A stretch of DNA of 27,884 nucleotides, from contig CAYHDY010000010.1 of NCBI GenBank assembly GCA_964355525.1, positions 1-27,884 on the forward strand, in the 5' to 3' direction. Shown piece after piece: positions 20,828 through 27,302 of the stretch (position 1 is the stretch's first letter; each line of letters starts with the position of its first letter). Origin of the DNA: XYB2-FULL-45-11 sp964355525 (GTDB lineage: Bacteria > Patescibacteriota > Patescibacteriia > UBA9934 > GWF2-40-263). The position numbers and the translations under genes were made by a program. A model generated the notes under the pieces. That model was not told where the DNA came from, made no database searches, and was given only the letters and a program-made list of their open reading frames with translations.

Positions 20828-22303
20828 TCAGCTGATTTCTTTCAGGACAGGGACGAAGAAAACGGCCTTGAGGCATGAAGTCAATACACGCCCCAGTCTC
20901 GTGTTGATGAGAACGAGATCTCCTTCGACCGGGTGATACCGATGTTGCGTGTTGTCACAGATGTAACGCCTATTGCCGTCCACGACCATCTGTTGCATGC
21001 CGTGCACCGGATGTCTCTCGAGTACGACTGTTCCGAGGATATAACCGTCTTGCTTGAGCCATCCGCGAAGCGTTTCTTCGACACGGTTGTCCGTGCGTCC
21101 GAGTTTCCTCCACACGGGGTAGAGAACGCTCGAATGCACACCTTTGAGCACAGGCACTATGACGTTGACCCAGAACTCCTCGCGCCGGTCGTTGTGGAGC
21201 TCTGTGATGATCCCGAACAGGAACTGCGCGGTCGGTTTCGCGAGAAGGTGATCGCGAACCGGCACGAGATGCCTTGCGAGCGTCTTGCGGCCGAACAAAT
21301 CGACCACACGTTCGAGCTTTGCGATGTCCACACCTTTCAGCGATGTTGTATTTCCGATCGCGATTTTCACGATGTCGTTTCGCACCTCCTCGTTCAATCG
21401 CAGGACGATGTTTGGGTGTTCGATGACGCCGAACGTTTCGTTTGGACATTTGTCCGCGCAAATTGTCAGTGCGATCACAAACTCCTCGTTCGTGAGAACC
21501 CACCACGGATCGAAATCCGGGAAGTGACTCGTGCCGAACTCGGACTTGCTTGGGACGACCCCGGCCGCAATCCGATTCTCGATTTCTTCGATGCCTGTGC
21601 GCGGATCGCGTTTCAAGAGCATATCGCACACGATCTGCGTGATTTCCGTCTTTTCGACACCGAGACTTTGCAGTGCCACGTAAACGGGAGCGCTGTTTAC
21701 AGGTCCAGTACCGTAGCGCAAGAACGTGCCGATCTCGTTGTTGTAGTTGTCGACCACGTGAACGTTGTCGAGCCGATTCAAAATCGCTGTTGCGATGATC
21801 TTGCGGGACACGCCCGTGAGCATGGCGGCCGAGATCCAGAGGTGGTTGATCGTTCCGACGTGCGGGTAGGTCTTTTGCACGTACTGCTCACGCCATTTCG
21901 GCGAAAGAAGTTTCATGAGATCCACACTCAGCAAGAAGCTGTCGAGGAACCAGTTACGCAGATGCAATGACTCGTTCGACAATGCACCGGGCATCTCGCG
22001 GGCCGTGATCGGGTTGAATTGCGCGAGTTCGAGGATCCAATCCATGAACGCGTCGACATCGCCGATGATCTTGGCGAATGCATCCACGTTCGTGTACATC
22101 CACGACACTCCCATGCAGATCGAGGAGAAATCGCGATCAGAGGTGTCGAGCGTCATGATGAGCTCGAGCACGTCCATTTTCGTTGCTTCCCCCGCATCCA
22201 CTTTTGTTTGGAACGCTGCGCGAACAGCTCGAACTTGTTCGAGCTCGCCGATCTCCCGAATCGAAACCGGGAACATTTTCGTCACACTGCTGATCGTATT
22301 CAT
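20828..22303 (-). CDS. Unknown 491-residue helical protein
   Basis: The ATG at 22303 has GGAGAG four bases upstream, and the promoter lies about 110 bases further up; the longer frame from 22441 begins inside the promoter and is rejected. The protein is mostly predicted alpha-helical, rich in Trp, Val and Leu, without a signal peptide or obvious membrane helices. The last 80 residues look beta-rich (GYILGTVVLERHPVHG, NRRYICDNTQHRYHPVEGDLVLINTRLG). I recognise no family. It is monocistronic, with a structured leader, its own promoter and a terminator, and its codons are GC-richer than the nearby housekeeping genes. A 345-codon open frame on the other strand (20933-21970) is a composition shadow. 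Confidence 0.85.
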   Translation of the reverse strand: MNTISSVTKMFPVSIREIGELEQVRAVRAAFQTKVDAGEATKMDVLELIMTLDTSDRDFSSICMGVSWMYTNVDAFAKIIGDVDAFMDWILELAQFNPITAREMPGALSNESLHLRNWFLDSFLLSVDLMKLLSPKWREQYVQKTYPHVGTINHLWISAAMLTGVSRKIIATAILNRLDNVHVVDNYNNEIGTFLRYGTGPVNSAPVYVALQSLGVEKTEITQIVCDMLLKRDPRTGIEEIENRIAAGVVPSKSEFGTSHFPDFDPWWVLTNEEFVIALTICADKCPNETFGVIEHPNIVLRLNEEVRNDIVKIAIGNTTSLKGVDIAKLERVVDLFGRKTLARHLVPVRDHLLAKPTAQFLFGIITELHNDRREEFWVNVIVPVLKGVHSSVLYPVWRKLGRTDNRVEETLRGWLKQDGYILGTVVLERHPVHGMQQMVVDGNRRYICDNTQHRYHPVEGDLVLINTRLGRVLTSCLKAVFFVPVLKEIS

Positions 22304-22347
22304 CTGTCTCTCCGATCGGTTGCATGTTGCATTGCCGAGTGAGATAC

Positions 22348-22364
22348 GCCGGAAAATCTCCGGC
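22348..22364 (-). other. Hairpin in the leader of the 22303 gene
   Basis: The stem GCCGGA / TCCGGC with a five-base loop sits in the roughly 100-base leader. Two smaller hairpins precede it, and a CCGATCGG palindrome overlaps the ribosome site. No riboswitch class is recognised. Confidence 0.4.
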
Positions 22365-22408
22365 AAAGTTGGGTTTTCACCCCGTCCGGAACCATTCCGA
22401 GACGATAT

Positions 22409-22437
22409 AATATACCATAAAATAAGGGTTTTGTCAA
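22409..22437 (-). promoter_or_regulatory. Promoter of the 22303 gene
   Basis: TTGACA (22432-22437), a 17-base spacer ending ATTTTATGG, and TATATT (22409-22414). This is the best-scoring promoter in the window by eye, with TG-n before the -10. Confidence 0.8.
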
Positions 22438-22455
22438 TCATTTCTCCTGTGAAAC

Positions 22456-22484
22456 AAAAAAAACGGCACGAAGCCGTTTTTTTT
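22456..22484 (-). terminator. Terminator of the hicBA-like pair
   Basis: AAAACGGC / GCCGTTTT (22460-22467 with 22473-22480), with A and T runs on both sides, directly after the 22483 stop. It also insulates the promoter of the 22303 gene. Confidence 0.82.
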
Positions 22485-22731
22485 ACTTATTGATCCAAGT
22501 AACGTATTTCGATTTTGGAATTCCCGAATGGCGTATGGACATTTCCATGGTCTTTCTGGATTGGCGATTCTTTTCGTTGGTTCCGATAATAACTTGAACG
22601 ATTCGCTGTTCCGCTTCATCTCTCTTCACATAGAATGCGTGCGAACCGTTTGTATGGGTATGTGTAAATCCGTTTTCTTCGAGAAAGGTTGCGTGCTCTT
22701 TTGCACTGAAATGATGCCAGCTTTTAGACAT
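22483..22731 (-). CDS. HicA-like toxin candidate
   Basis: An 82-residue basic protein. The N-terminal pattern KEHATFLEENGFTHTHTNGSHAFYVKRD matches the HicA/YcfA double-stranded-RNA-binding-like fold: a helix, two strands, and the catalytic His in GSH. HicA proteins are mRNA interferases that cut translated mRNA. The second half (VQVIIGTNEKNRQSRKTMEMSIRHSGIPKS) fits the strand plus the final helix that usually ends the family (..LRSILKQAGIS). It starts three bases after the stop of the 22735 gene, a toxin-antitoxin style pairing, although here the antitoxin-like gene comes first. The identification is by motif pattern only. Confidence 0.62.
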   Translation of the reverse strand: MSKSWHHFSAKEHATFLEENGFTHTHTNGSHAFYVKRDEAEQRIVQVIIGTNEKNRQSRKTMEMSIRHSGIPKSKYVTWINK

Positions 22732-22734
22732 ACG

Positions 22735-23070
22735 CTAGACTCGGCACAAATCCGCAATGGGGAGAATGTTTAATGAGCCCGCTTGTTTCGGTAGTTTGTT
22801 TTTCTTTTGTGAGTCCAAAAAATTTTCATAAGCTCGCCAGTATTTTTCCGGCGCCGGTCGATTCAACAACGCGTCATCAAGTTTTGCTTTGCAAACCGTT
22901 TCAACATGCCCGACGACCGCTTCAAACATTTCTTTGGTAAGTTTCTCGCGTTCCGTTCCTTCTTTCACAATATCCAATTCCAAACAAACGGAAATAAATT
23001 TCTTTCCGCTCTTGTAACCGAAGATGGTCACATTACCTTTTCGTTTTGTATTTTGAACAAGCATTCGCAT
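22735..23070 (-). CDS. HicB-like antitoxin candidate
   Basis: 111 residues from the ATG at 23070; in-frame alternatives are 23109 and 23064. The pattern KKFISVCLELDIVKEGTEREKLTKEMFEAVVGHVETVC is what a partial RNase-H-fold HicB domain shows (strand, short loop, strand, long helix). No ribbon-helix-helix or helix-turn-helix is visible in the C-terminal part, which is basic and unlike known HicB tails. The start at 23070 is favoured by a -35/-10 pair ending ten bases upstream. It is probably cotranscribed with the HicA-like gene. It could also be an orphan HicB-fold protein. Confidence 0.55.
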   Translation of the reverse strand: MRMLVQNTKRKGNVTIFGYKSGKKFISVCLELDIVKEGTEREKLTKEMFEAVVGHVETVCKAKLDDALLNRPAPEKYWRAYENFLDSQKKNKLPKQAGSLNILPIADLCRV

Positions 23071-23080
23071 AGATGAGGAT

Positions 23081-23109
23081 ATGATGCGATAAAAATATGT
23101 TTGCGTCAA
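23081..23109 (-). promoter_or_regulatory. Candidate promoter of the hicBA-like pair
   Basis: TTGACG (23104-23109), a 17-base spacer, and the weak hexamer CATCAT (23081-23086). It is ten bases from the ATG at 23070, so the leader would be very short. Confidence 0.4.
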
Positions 23110-23123
23110 TTTTTTTCAAATGC

Positions 23124-23588
23124 TTACAATTTTTTCGCTGTGAACAATGAAAGCAACGGTTTGCATTCCGTTCGCATAAATTCCGGATAAAGTTTCAGTG
23201 TCGGTTCGCCTGCCGCAATCACCGTTGCAGCCGGAATCATAATCCGCCATGGATGTTCCGGTGTTCGATCCTCGCGGCTTGCCCCGTAAATAATTCCGGC
23301 CATGCGCGCCCAGATGCATGCGGTTGTACACATCGGACACGGTTCGTATGTTGTATACAAATAACAATCTTTCAATTTCGTGGATTGTAATTTTTTCGCA
23401 GCGAGACGAATCACATTCATTTCCGCATGCGCCGTCGGATCCATGTCGCGCCGAATGCTTGTAAACGCCTCCGCGATGATTTCGTCGTCTTTCACGATCA
23501 CTGCAGCAACCGCATGTCCACCTTCTTCGTATTTCGTGCGAGCAAGTTCAATCGCATGGTTCATGAAAATGGCGGATGGATGTGTCAT
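23124..23588 (-). CDS. Nucleoside/nucleobase deaminase (guanine or tRNA-adenosine deaminase type)
   Basis: A 154-residue zinc deaminase with the canonical motifs HAEMNVIRLA (zinc His and catalytic Glu) and EPCPMCTTACIWARM (two zinc Cys), preceded by AVAAVIVKDDEII. It resembles the single-domain cytosolic deaminases of the guanine deaminase / TadA group; the exact substrate cannot be read by eye. It starts four bases after the dcd-like stop, so it is probably the second gene of that operon. No convincing ribosome site is seen directly before its ATG. It belongs to the nucleotide cluster but lies on the opposite strand from the dCMP-deaminase-like gene. Confidence 0.85.
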   Translation of the reverse strand: MTHPSAIFMNHAIELARTKYEEGGHAVAAVIVKDDEIIAEAFTSIRRDMDPTAHAEMNVIRLAAKKLQSTKLKDCYLYTTYEPCPMCTTACIWARMAGIIYGASREDRTPEHPWRIMIPAATVIAAGEPTLKLYPEFMRTECKPLLSLFTAKKL

Positions 23589-23592
23589 AAAT

Positions 23593-24249
23593 TTATAGTG
23601 AAAATTTCTCCTTCATCTCCCCAAGCGTTCCCGCGACAAGATGTTGTCTCTCCTCATCCTTGTCGAGCTTATACGCGCCCGATTCGCCATTTGAATACTT
23701 TGCTGCGCTCACGCCATGCAAATTTGCTTCTTCATTCGAAAGCGGGGAAGCGAGTTCTTCGAAAATGACTTGGCACACGCGTTCGCCGGGATAGACACGG
23801 ATGACTTGGTTACCCGCTTCGTTCTTCATCGGAAAAATGAGATGGCCTTTGTAGCCGGCGTCGATGATTCCTGAAAGCGACAAATCGATTCCTCTTCGAT
23901 TTGTGGATGTTCGTGGAAACAAAAGTGCCATGACATTCGGCGCATTCAGTTCGATTTGTTCGAGCGATGTGCCGATCACAAATTCGTTTGGCAGCAATTC
24001 GAAATACTGTCCGGGTTTCAAAATGACTTCCTCAAATTGCTCGCGATGCTTTTCAACGTCATCGATGGAAATGTTGATCGCATGTCGTCCTTCTTCATCG
24101 ATCGTCCAGTTTTTTGGAATCAAAAATTTGTACCCGAGTCGCAAATCGATCGCATGCGGTTGCAATTGAAACGCATCAATCATCGGATCGAAAACGATTT
24201 CACGCTTTTCAATCGCAGCGAGAATTTCGTGTTTGGTGAAAATGGACAT
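23593..24249 (-). CDS. dCTP deaminase/dUTPase superfamily protein lacking the Dcd catalytic Glu
   Basis: 218 residues from the ATG at 24249; a 13-residue longer frame starts in the repeat region and is not favoured. The Dcd architecture is clear: LQPHAIDLRLGYKF (TVDVRLGNKF in E. coli Dcd), PGQYFELLPNEFVIGTSLE, LFPRTSTNRRGI (RSSLARLG), IIDAGYKGHLIFPMKN (RIDPGWSGCIVLEFYN), PGERVCQVIFE and the C-terminal AAKYSNGESGAYKLDKDEE. In this alignment the essential Glu138 of dCTP deaminase (VLEFYN) is Pro (IFPMKN), so deamination of dCTP is doubtful; dUTPase-like or dCTP pyrophosphatase activity is possible. It is cotranscribed with the 23588 deaminase, downstream of tmk. Confidence 0.85.
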   Translation of the reverse strand: MSIFTKHEILAAIEKREIVFDPMIDAFQLQPHAIDLRLGYKFLIPKNWTIDEEGRHAINISIDDVEKHREQFEEVILKPGQYFELLPNEFVIGTSLEQIELNAPNVMALLFPRTSTNRRGIDLSLSGIIDAGYKGHLIFPMKNEAGNQVIRVYPGERVCQVIFEELASPLSNEEANLHGVSAAKYSNGESGAYKLDKDEERQHLVAGTLGEMKEKFSL

Positions 24250-24257
24250 AGGGGGGG

Positions 24258-24353
24258 AAGGGTAACAAAGGAAACCAGAGGAAACCAAAGGTGACCAGAG
24301 GAAATTAGAAATGAATCAGACTTGGTTTCTTTTGGTTTCCTTTGCCTCCTTTC
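24258..24353. repeat. 10-bp-period tandem repeats in inverted arrangement
   Basis: Left array: AAAGGAAACC, AGAGGAAACC, AAAGGTGACC, AGAGGAAATT (24267-24306), preceded by AAGGGTAAC. The right array (about 24322-24353) is the inverse (GGTTTC, TTTTGGTTTCC, TTTGCCTCC). Together they could form a long imperfect hairpin between tmk and the dcd-like gene. The unit AAAGGTGACC recurs in gyrB (27610-27648). Confidence 0.8.
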
Positions 24354-24356
24354 AAG

Positions 24357-25112
24357 TCAGACATGCCCTTCGAGTAATTGTTCAATTAATGCAGCGGCAC
24401 GTTGCTGCGTCATCTCGAGTGCGCCGCCCGTATCAAGTTCATGAAATTGTGTTCCGTGCGATTCGAACAATTCGCGAAACCATGATGCGCGATAAATCAC
24501 ATCAACTCGTCGCGCGAGTTCCACATCCGCGAAGACACCCACAGCGCCTTGTGTGACGGGTCGCGATCGAATGCGTTCCGCAATGCGTTCAACGGATACG
24601 GAAGTCAGAATTAAATGATCCGGCGCGTGTTCAAGCGCAAGTTTATTTCCCGGAAGATTTGCTACAGTTTCGCGAGGTAATCCTCCCGGCATGATTGGTT
24701 GATAAACGAGTGATGTCGAAACACCGCGATCTTGCACAATGATTTTTCCCGCGGCGAGCGCCGGAAGAATTAATCGACGATACATGAGTCCGCGATCGAG
24801 CGAGAACGCATACGCGAGTTCCTCTCCGCTGTACGGATGTTCCGTCTGCGACATTTCTTTGCGAATCGCCGCACCAATCCATTGTCGCGTCGGCTCGATC
24901 GTGAAGTACACATCAAAATCCGGAATCTCTTCGAATGTTGGCGGATGGTCTTGTGACCAATCCTGCAATCGGAAGCATCGAAGTCCGCGCGCTTGAATCG
25001 ATTCAAACATCGCCTGAATGACCGTGGTCTTCCCACTGCCGGCGATTCCGTCGATTATGATGAAACGGCCGTGATGTTGATTCATACGATTGTTTGATTT
25101 TCTCTCTGTCAT
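24357..25112 (-). CDS. tmk: Thymidylate kinase family protein
   Basis: Phosphorylates dTMP to dTDP. The P-loop GIAGSGKTT is near residue 22, FTIEPTRQWIG is the Glu-Pro-Thr motif that contacts dTMP, and QDRGVSTSLVYQ is the DR motif. At 251 residues it is longer than the usual 205-215 because of an insertion after the first helix (RLQDWSQDHPPTFEEIPDFD). The second ATG at 25085 (MNQHHGRF) would remove nine residues, and a TACACT hexamer placed just before 25112 fits that shorter start; neither start has a ribosome site. The gene lies between the rplA terminator and the dcd-like operon, in the same orientation. No terminator is seen after it, so it may be cotranscribed with the dcd-like and deaminase genes. 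Confidence 0.88.
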   Translation of the reverse strand: MTERKSNNRMNQHHGRFIIIDGIAGSGKTTVIQAMFESIQARGLRCFRLQDWSQDHPPTFEEIPDFDVYFTIEPTRQWIGAAIRKEMSQTEHPYSGEELAYAFSLDRGLMYRRLILPALAAGKIIVQDRGVSTSLVYQPIMPGGLPRETVANLPGNKLALEHAPDHLILTSVSVERIAERIRSRPVTQGAVGVFADVELARRVDVIYRASWFRELFESHGTQFHELDTGGALEMTQQRAAALIEQLLEGHV

Positions 25113-25130
25113 CGCAAAGTGTACAAAACA

Positions 25131-25158
25131 AAAAATATCCGCGCAAGGCGGATATTTT
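25131..25158 (-). terminator. Terminator of the secE-nusG-rplK-rplA operon
   Basis: An 11-bp stem AAAATATCCGC / GCGGATATTTT with a five-base loop, followed by a T run on the minus strand. It lies 11 bases after the rplA stop. Confidence 0.88.
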
Positions 25159-25169
25159 TGATTTTCGAA

Positions 25170-25853
25170 TTATGAAATGTTGATCTTGATTCCAGGACCG
25201 ACGGAGGAAGCGATCGTCGCGCTGCGGAAGAAGATTCCTTTTGAAGAAGCGGGTTTCAATTTACGAATCGCATCGGCAAGAGCGGTAAGGTTTTCTTGCA
25301 ATTGCGTTTCCGAGAAGGATGCGCGACCAAACACTTGGTGCACGTTTCCGGTTGGATCGTTTTTGAAACTTTGTTTTCCCGCTTTTTGTTCTGCGATCAT
25401 TTTTGTGACGTTTGGACCAACTGTATCCGTCTTTGGGTTTGGCATGAGTCCGCGCGGTCCGAGGATGCGGGCGAGCTTTGCAAGCTTAGGCATCATGATC
25501 GGTGTTGCGACTGCGACATCGAAGTTGATAACTCCGGAAGCGACGATTTCATTGATAAGCTCTTCGCCACCGATAATGTCCGCTCCAGCAGCTTTTGCAT
25601 CCGCTTCTTTTTCCGCTTCGACGAAGGCAATCACTTTCTTTGATTTACCAACTCCGTGTGGAAGGGCGATTGTTCCACGAACTTGTTGATCAGACTTTGA
25701 GGCATCGATTCCGAGTTTGACGTGAAGTTCGATCGACTCGTCATACTTTGCTGTCGCACATTGCTTGGTAAGAGCAACGGCTTCTGCAATGGAATACGTT
25801 TTTGTTTTATCGACAAGCGCGCGAACTTTCTCTAAGCGTTTTCCGTTTGACAT
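25170..25853 (-). CDS. rplA: Large-subunit ribosomal protein uL1
   Basis: Binds the mobile L1 stalk of 23S rRNA. 227 residues, normal length. The family signature is clear: VRGTIALPHGVGK, ILGPRGLMPNPKTDTVGPNV, and the C-terminal GIFFRSATIASSVGPGIKI. It is the last gene of the operon, 46 bases after rplK; that spacer contains a hairpin with a GCAA loop that may be the L1 autoregulatory site. Some CPR lineages lack uL1, so its presence argues against those. Confidence 0.97.
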   Translation of the reverse strand: MSNGKRLEKVRALVDKTKTYSIAEAVALTKQCATAKYDESIELHVKLGIDASKSDQQVRGTIALPHGVGKSKKVIAFVEAEKEADAKAAGADIIGGEELINEIVASGVINFDVAVATPIMMPKLAKLARILGPRGLMPNPKTDTVGPNVTKMIAEQKAGKQSFKNDPTGNVHQVFGRASFSETQLQENLTALADAIRKLKPASSKGIFFRSATIASSVGPGIKINIS

Positions 25854-25863
25854 AGGTTTTGTT

Positions 25864-25890
25864 GTGGTTCAATCGTCTTGCGACTCCCAC
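25864..25890 (-). promoter_or_regulatory. Candidate L1-binding operator before rplA
   Basis: In the mRNA: outer stem GTGG / CCAC, asymmetric internal loop (GA opposite GATTGAA), and inner stem GTC / GAC capped by GCAA. A short stem with an asymmetric purine-rich loop is the general shape of L1 sites in rRNA and mRNA. The position, ten bases before the rplA ATG, fits autoregulation. Confidence 0.4.
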
Positions 25891-25899
25891 GAAAATAAT

Positions 25900-26322
25900 T
25901 TATTTAATATCGACTCCCATCTGGCGGCATGTTCCCTCGATGATCTTCATCGCAGCTTCCACATCGTTTGTGTTCAAGTCTGGAAGTTTCTTTTCTGCAA
26001 CCTCGCGCAATTGTGCGCGGGTGATCGTCGCAACTTTGTCCGTCAATGGTTTTGCGGAACCGGATTTGATTCCGGCGATTTTTTTGATGAGTTCGGAAGC
26101 GGGAGCAATCTTCGTGATGAAGGTGAATGAACGATCGTCATACACGTTGATGATGACCGGAACCACTTCGCCGCGACGATCTTGCGTAGCTTCATTGAAC
26201 TGACGTACGAATTCTGCAATCGGCAACCCGTGTTGACCGAGAGCTGGACCGACTGGTGGCGCTGGTGTTGCGGCTGCACCTTGGATTTGCAATTTGACCT
26301 GTGTCAAAAGTTTTTTTGCCAT
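25900..26322 (-). CDS. rplK: Large-subunit ribosomal protein uL11
   Basis: 140 residues. Begins MAKKLLTQVKLQIQGAAATPAPPVGPALGQHGLPIAEFVRQFN (N-terminal domain with the conserved Pro-rich helix) and ends IIEGTCRQMGVDIK (GTPase-center RNA-binding domain, TARSMGI-like segment). It belongs to the 50S stalk base and interacts with translation factors. It is third in secE-nusG-rplK-rplA. The 78-base spacer from nusG holds a small hairpin but no clear promoter. Confidence 0.97.
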   Translation of the reverse strand: MAKKLLTQVKLQIQGAAATPAPPVGPALGQHGLPIAEFVRQFNEATQDRRGEVVPVIINVYDDRSFTFITKIAPASELIKKIAGIKSGSAKPLTDKVATITRAQLREVAEKKLPDLNTNDVEAAMKIIEGTCRQMGVDIK

Positions 26323-26347
26323 AGTGTTTTTTGATTATTGGATTCAA

Positions 26348-26363
26348 CCCCGCCTTGGCAGGG
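26348..26363. repeat. Short GC-rich hairpin between nusG and rplK
   Basis: Minus strand CCCTGCC-AA-GGCGGGG forms a 7-bp stem with one G-T pair. There is no T run, so it is not an intrinsic terminator. It may be a small palindromic element or a processing site. Confidence 0.4.
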
Positions 26364-26400
26364 AAGCGACCAAACTATGAATAAGTGGCGAAAGAATAGC

Positions 26401-26946
26401 TTAAATCTTCTTAACTTGCAAGAAGTCGAGCTCGACAGGAGTCTCGCGACCGAAAAGGGAGACGAGAACCTTGACTTTTCCGCGTTCTGCATCGATTTCC
26501 GAGACTTTTCCTTCCTGATTTTTAAACGGACCGTCTGTAATTTGAACCGTGGATCCGACTTCGATATCCACCTTGAATTCAGGTTCAGAAACTCCCATGC
26601 GTTTTTGAAGCGCATCGATTTCTTCCTGCGCGATCGGTGTCGGTGTTGTTCCTGTTCCGATAAATCCGGTCACGTTCGGCGTGTTGCGAACAACGTACCA
26701 AGAATCATCCGATACGATCATCTCGACGAGCACATAGCCGGGAAAGATTTTTTCTTCTGTGACTTTGCGTTTGCCGTTTTTAATTTTGATTTTCTTTTCC
26801 TTTGGAACCAATACATGAAAAATTTTGCTTTCCATGTCCATGGTCGCGATACGTTGAATCAAGTTCTGTTCCACGTTTTCCTCATAACCCGAGTAGGTGT
26901 GAATGGCGTACCATCGACGACCTTGGTTTGCTATTTGCTTTGCCAT
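26401..26946 (-). CDS. nusG: Transcription elongation/antitermination factor NusG
   Basis: 181 residues. The N-terminal NGN domain shows RRWYAIHTYSGYEENVEQNL and KIFPGYVLVEM, with FIGTG in its last strand. The KOW domain (VGSTVQITDGPFKNQEGKVSEID) and RETPVELDFLQVKKI complete it. It binds RNA polymerase and couples it to Rho or the ribosome. The ATG is six bases after secE. The NGN domain has a Lys-rich loop (KEKKIKIKNGKRKV) as in many NusG proteins. Confidence 0.97.
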   Translation of the reverse strand: MAKQIANQGRRWYAIHTYSGYEENVEQNLIQRIATMDMESKIFHVLVPKEKKIKIKNGKRKVTEEKIFPGYVLVEMIVSDDSWYVVRNTPNVTGFIGTGTTPTPIAQEEIDALQKRMGVSEPEFKVDIEVGSTVQITDGPFKNQEGKVSEIDAERGKVKVLVSLFGRETPVELDFLQVKKI

Positions 26947-26952
26947 AAAGAA

Positions 26953-27180
26953 CTATTTTTTAAGAGCGATTAATTTTTGAATGGCAAAGCTGAGAACGTA
27001 ATCGAGTCCCGCAAAAAAGAATGCAAGAATGAGACAGAGCGCGATCACGACGATCGAGTACTTGAATGTATCTTGTTTTGATGGCCACGTAATTTTTCGC
27101 ATCTCTTCACGAGATTCACGAACGTAGTTGAGGAGCCAGACTGCTGGGTTGGTGCGTTTGTGTGCGTGTGTGTCGGACAT
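26953..27180 (-). CDS. secE: Preprotein translocase subunit SecE
   Basis: 75 residues, the short single-helix form. It has the amphipathic helix NYVRESREEMRKITWPSKQD (conserved W-P) followed by one transmembrane segment (YSIVVIALCLILAFFFAGLDYVL). It stabilises SecY in the membrane. It is the first gene of the ribosomal operon; the promoter at 27226-27254 leaves a leader of about 40 bases that begins with a hairpin. rpmG and the tRNA-Trp often found here in other bacteria are absent. Confidence 0.93.
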   Translation of the reverse strand: MSDTHAHKRTNPAVWLLNYVRESREEMRKITWPSKQDTFKYSIVVIALCLILAFFFAGLDYVLSFAIQKLIALKK

Positions 27181-27198
27181 AAAATTTTGTATTTTAAA

Positions 27199-27215
27199 AT
27201 GGCCTCGTGGGCCAT
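27199..27215 (-). other. Leader hairpin at the 5' end of the secE operon mRNA
   Basis: Minus strand ATGGCC-CACGA-GGCCAT followed by TTTTAAAAT. It starts about four bases after the predicted transcription start. It could protect the 5' end or act as a weak attenuator. Confidence 0.5.
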
Positions 27216-27225
27216 CAATAAGAAG

Positions 27226-27254
27226 AATATACAGGAGGAATTATGAATCGTCAA
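27226..27254 (-). promoter_or_regulatory. Promoter of secE-nusG-rplK-rplA
   Basis: TTGACG (27249-27254), a 17-base spacer and TATATT (27226-27231) on the minus strand. It lies between the gyrB terminator and secE. Confidence 0.8.
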
Positions 27255-27266
27255 GAGGATAAAACA

Positions 27267-27298
27267 AAAGCCATCGACAAGGTGATGTCAATGGCTTT
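27267..27298 (-). terminator. Terminator of gyrB
   Basis: A 13-bp stem (27267-27279 with 27286-27298, one G-T pair, six-base loop) containing AAAGCCAT / ATGGCTTT, followed by TTTTGTTTT on the minus strand. It lies four bases after the gyrB stop. Confidence 0.85.
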
Positions 27299-27302
27299 CT
27301 TT

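Noticed and set aside
20933..21970. Long + strand ORF (345 codons) antisense to the 22303 gene
   Set aside because: The opposite strand has a promoter, ribosome site and terminator; the + frame has none, and its protein is rich in His/Arg/Asp in the way of a codon-bias shadow.
20828..22441. 537-residue version of the 22303 protein
   Set aside because: Its ATG lies at the -35 box; the extra 46 residues correspond to the structured leader.
23124..23588. Calling the second deaminase tadA
   Set aside because: The motifs fit TadA and guanine deaminase alike; the sequence by eye does not decide the substrate.
24258..24353. CRISPR-like array between tmk and the dcd-like gene
   Set aside because: Units are 10 bases, contiguous and without spacers, so it is a tandem repeat, not CRISPR.
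27199..27260. tRNA-Trp or rpmG next to secE
   Set aside because: No cloverleaf or T-loop consensus and no L33-like ORF is present in this spacer; none was found elsewhere in the window either.
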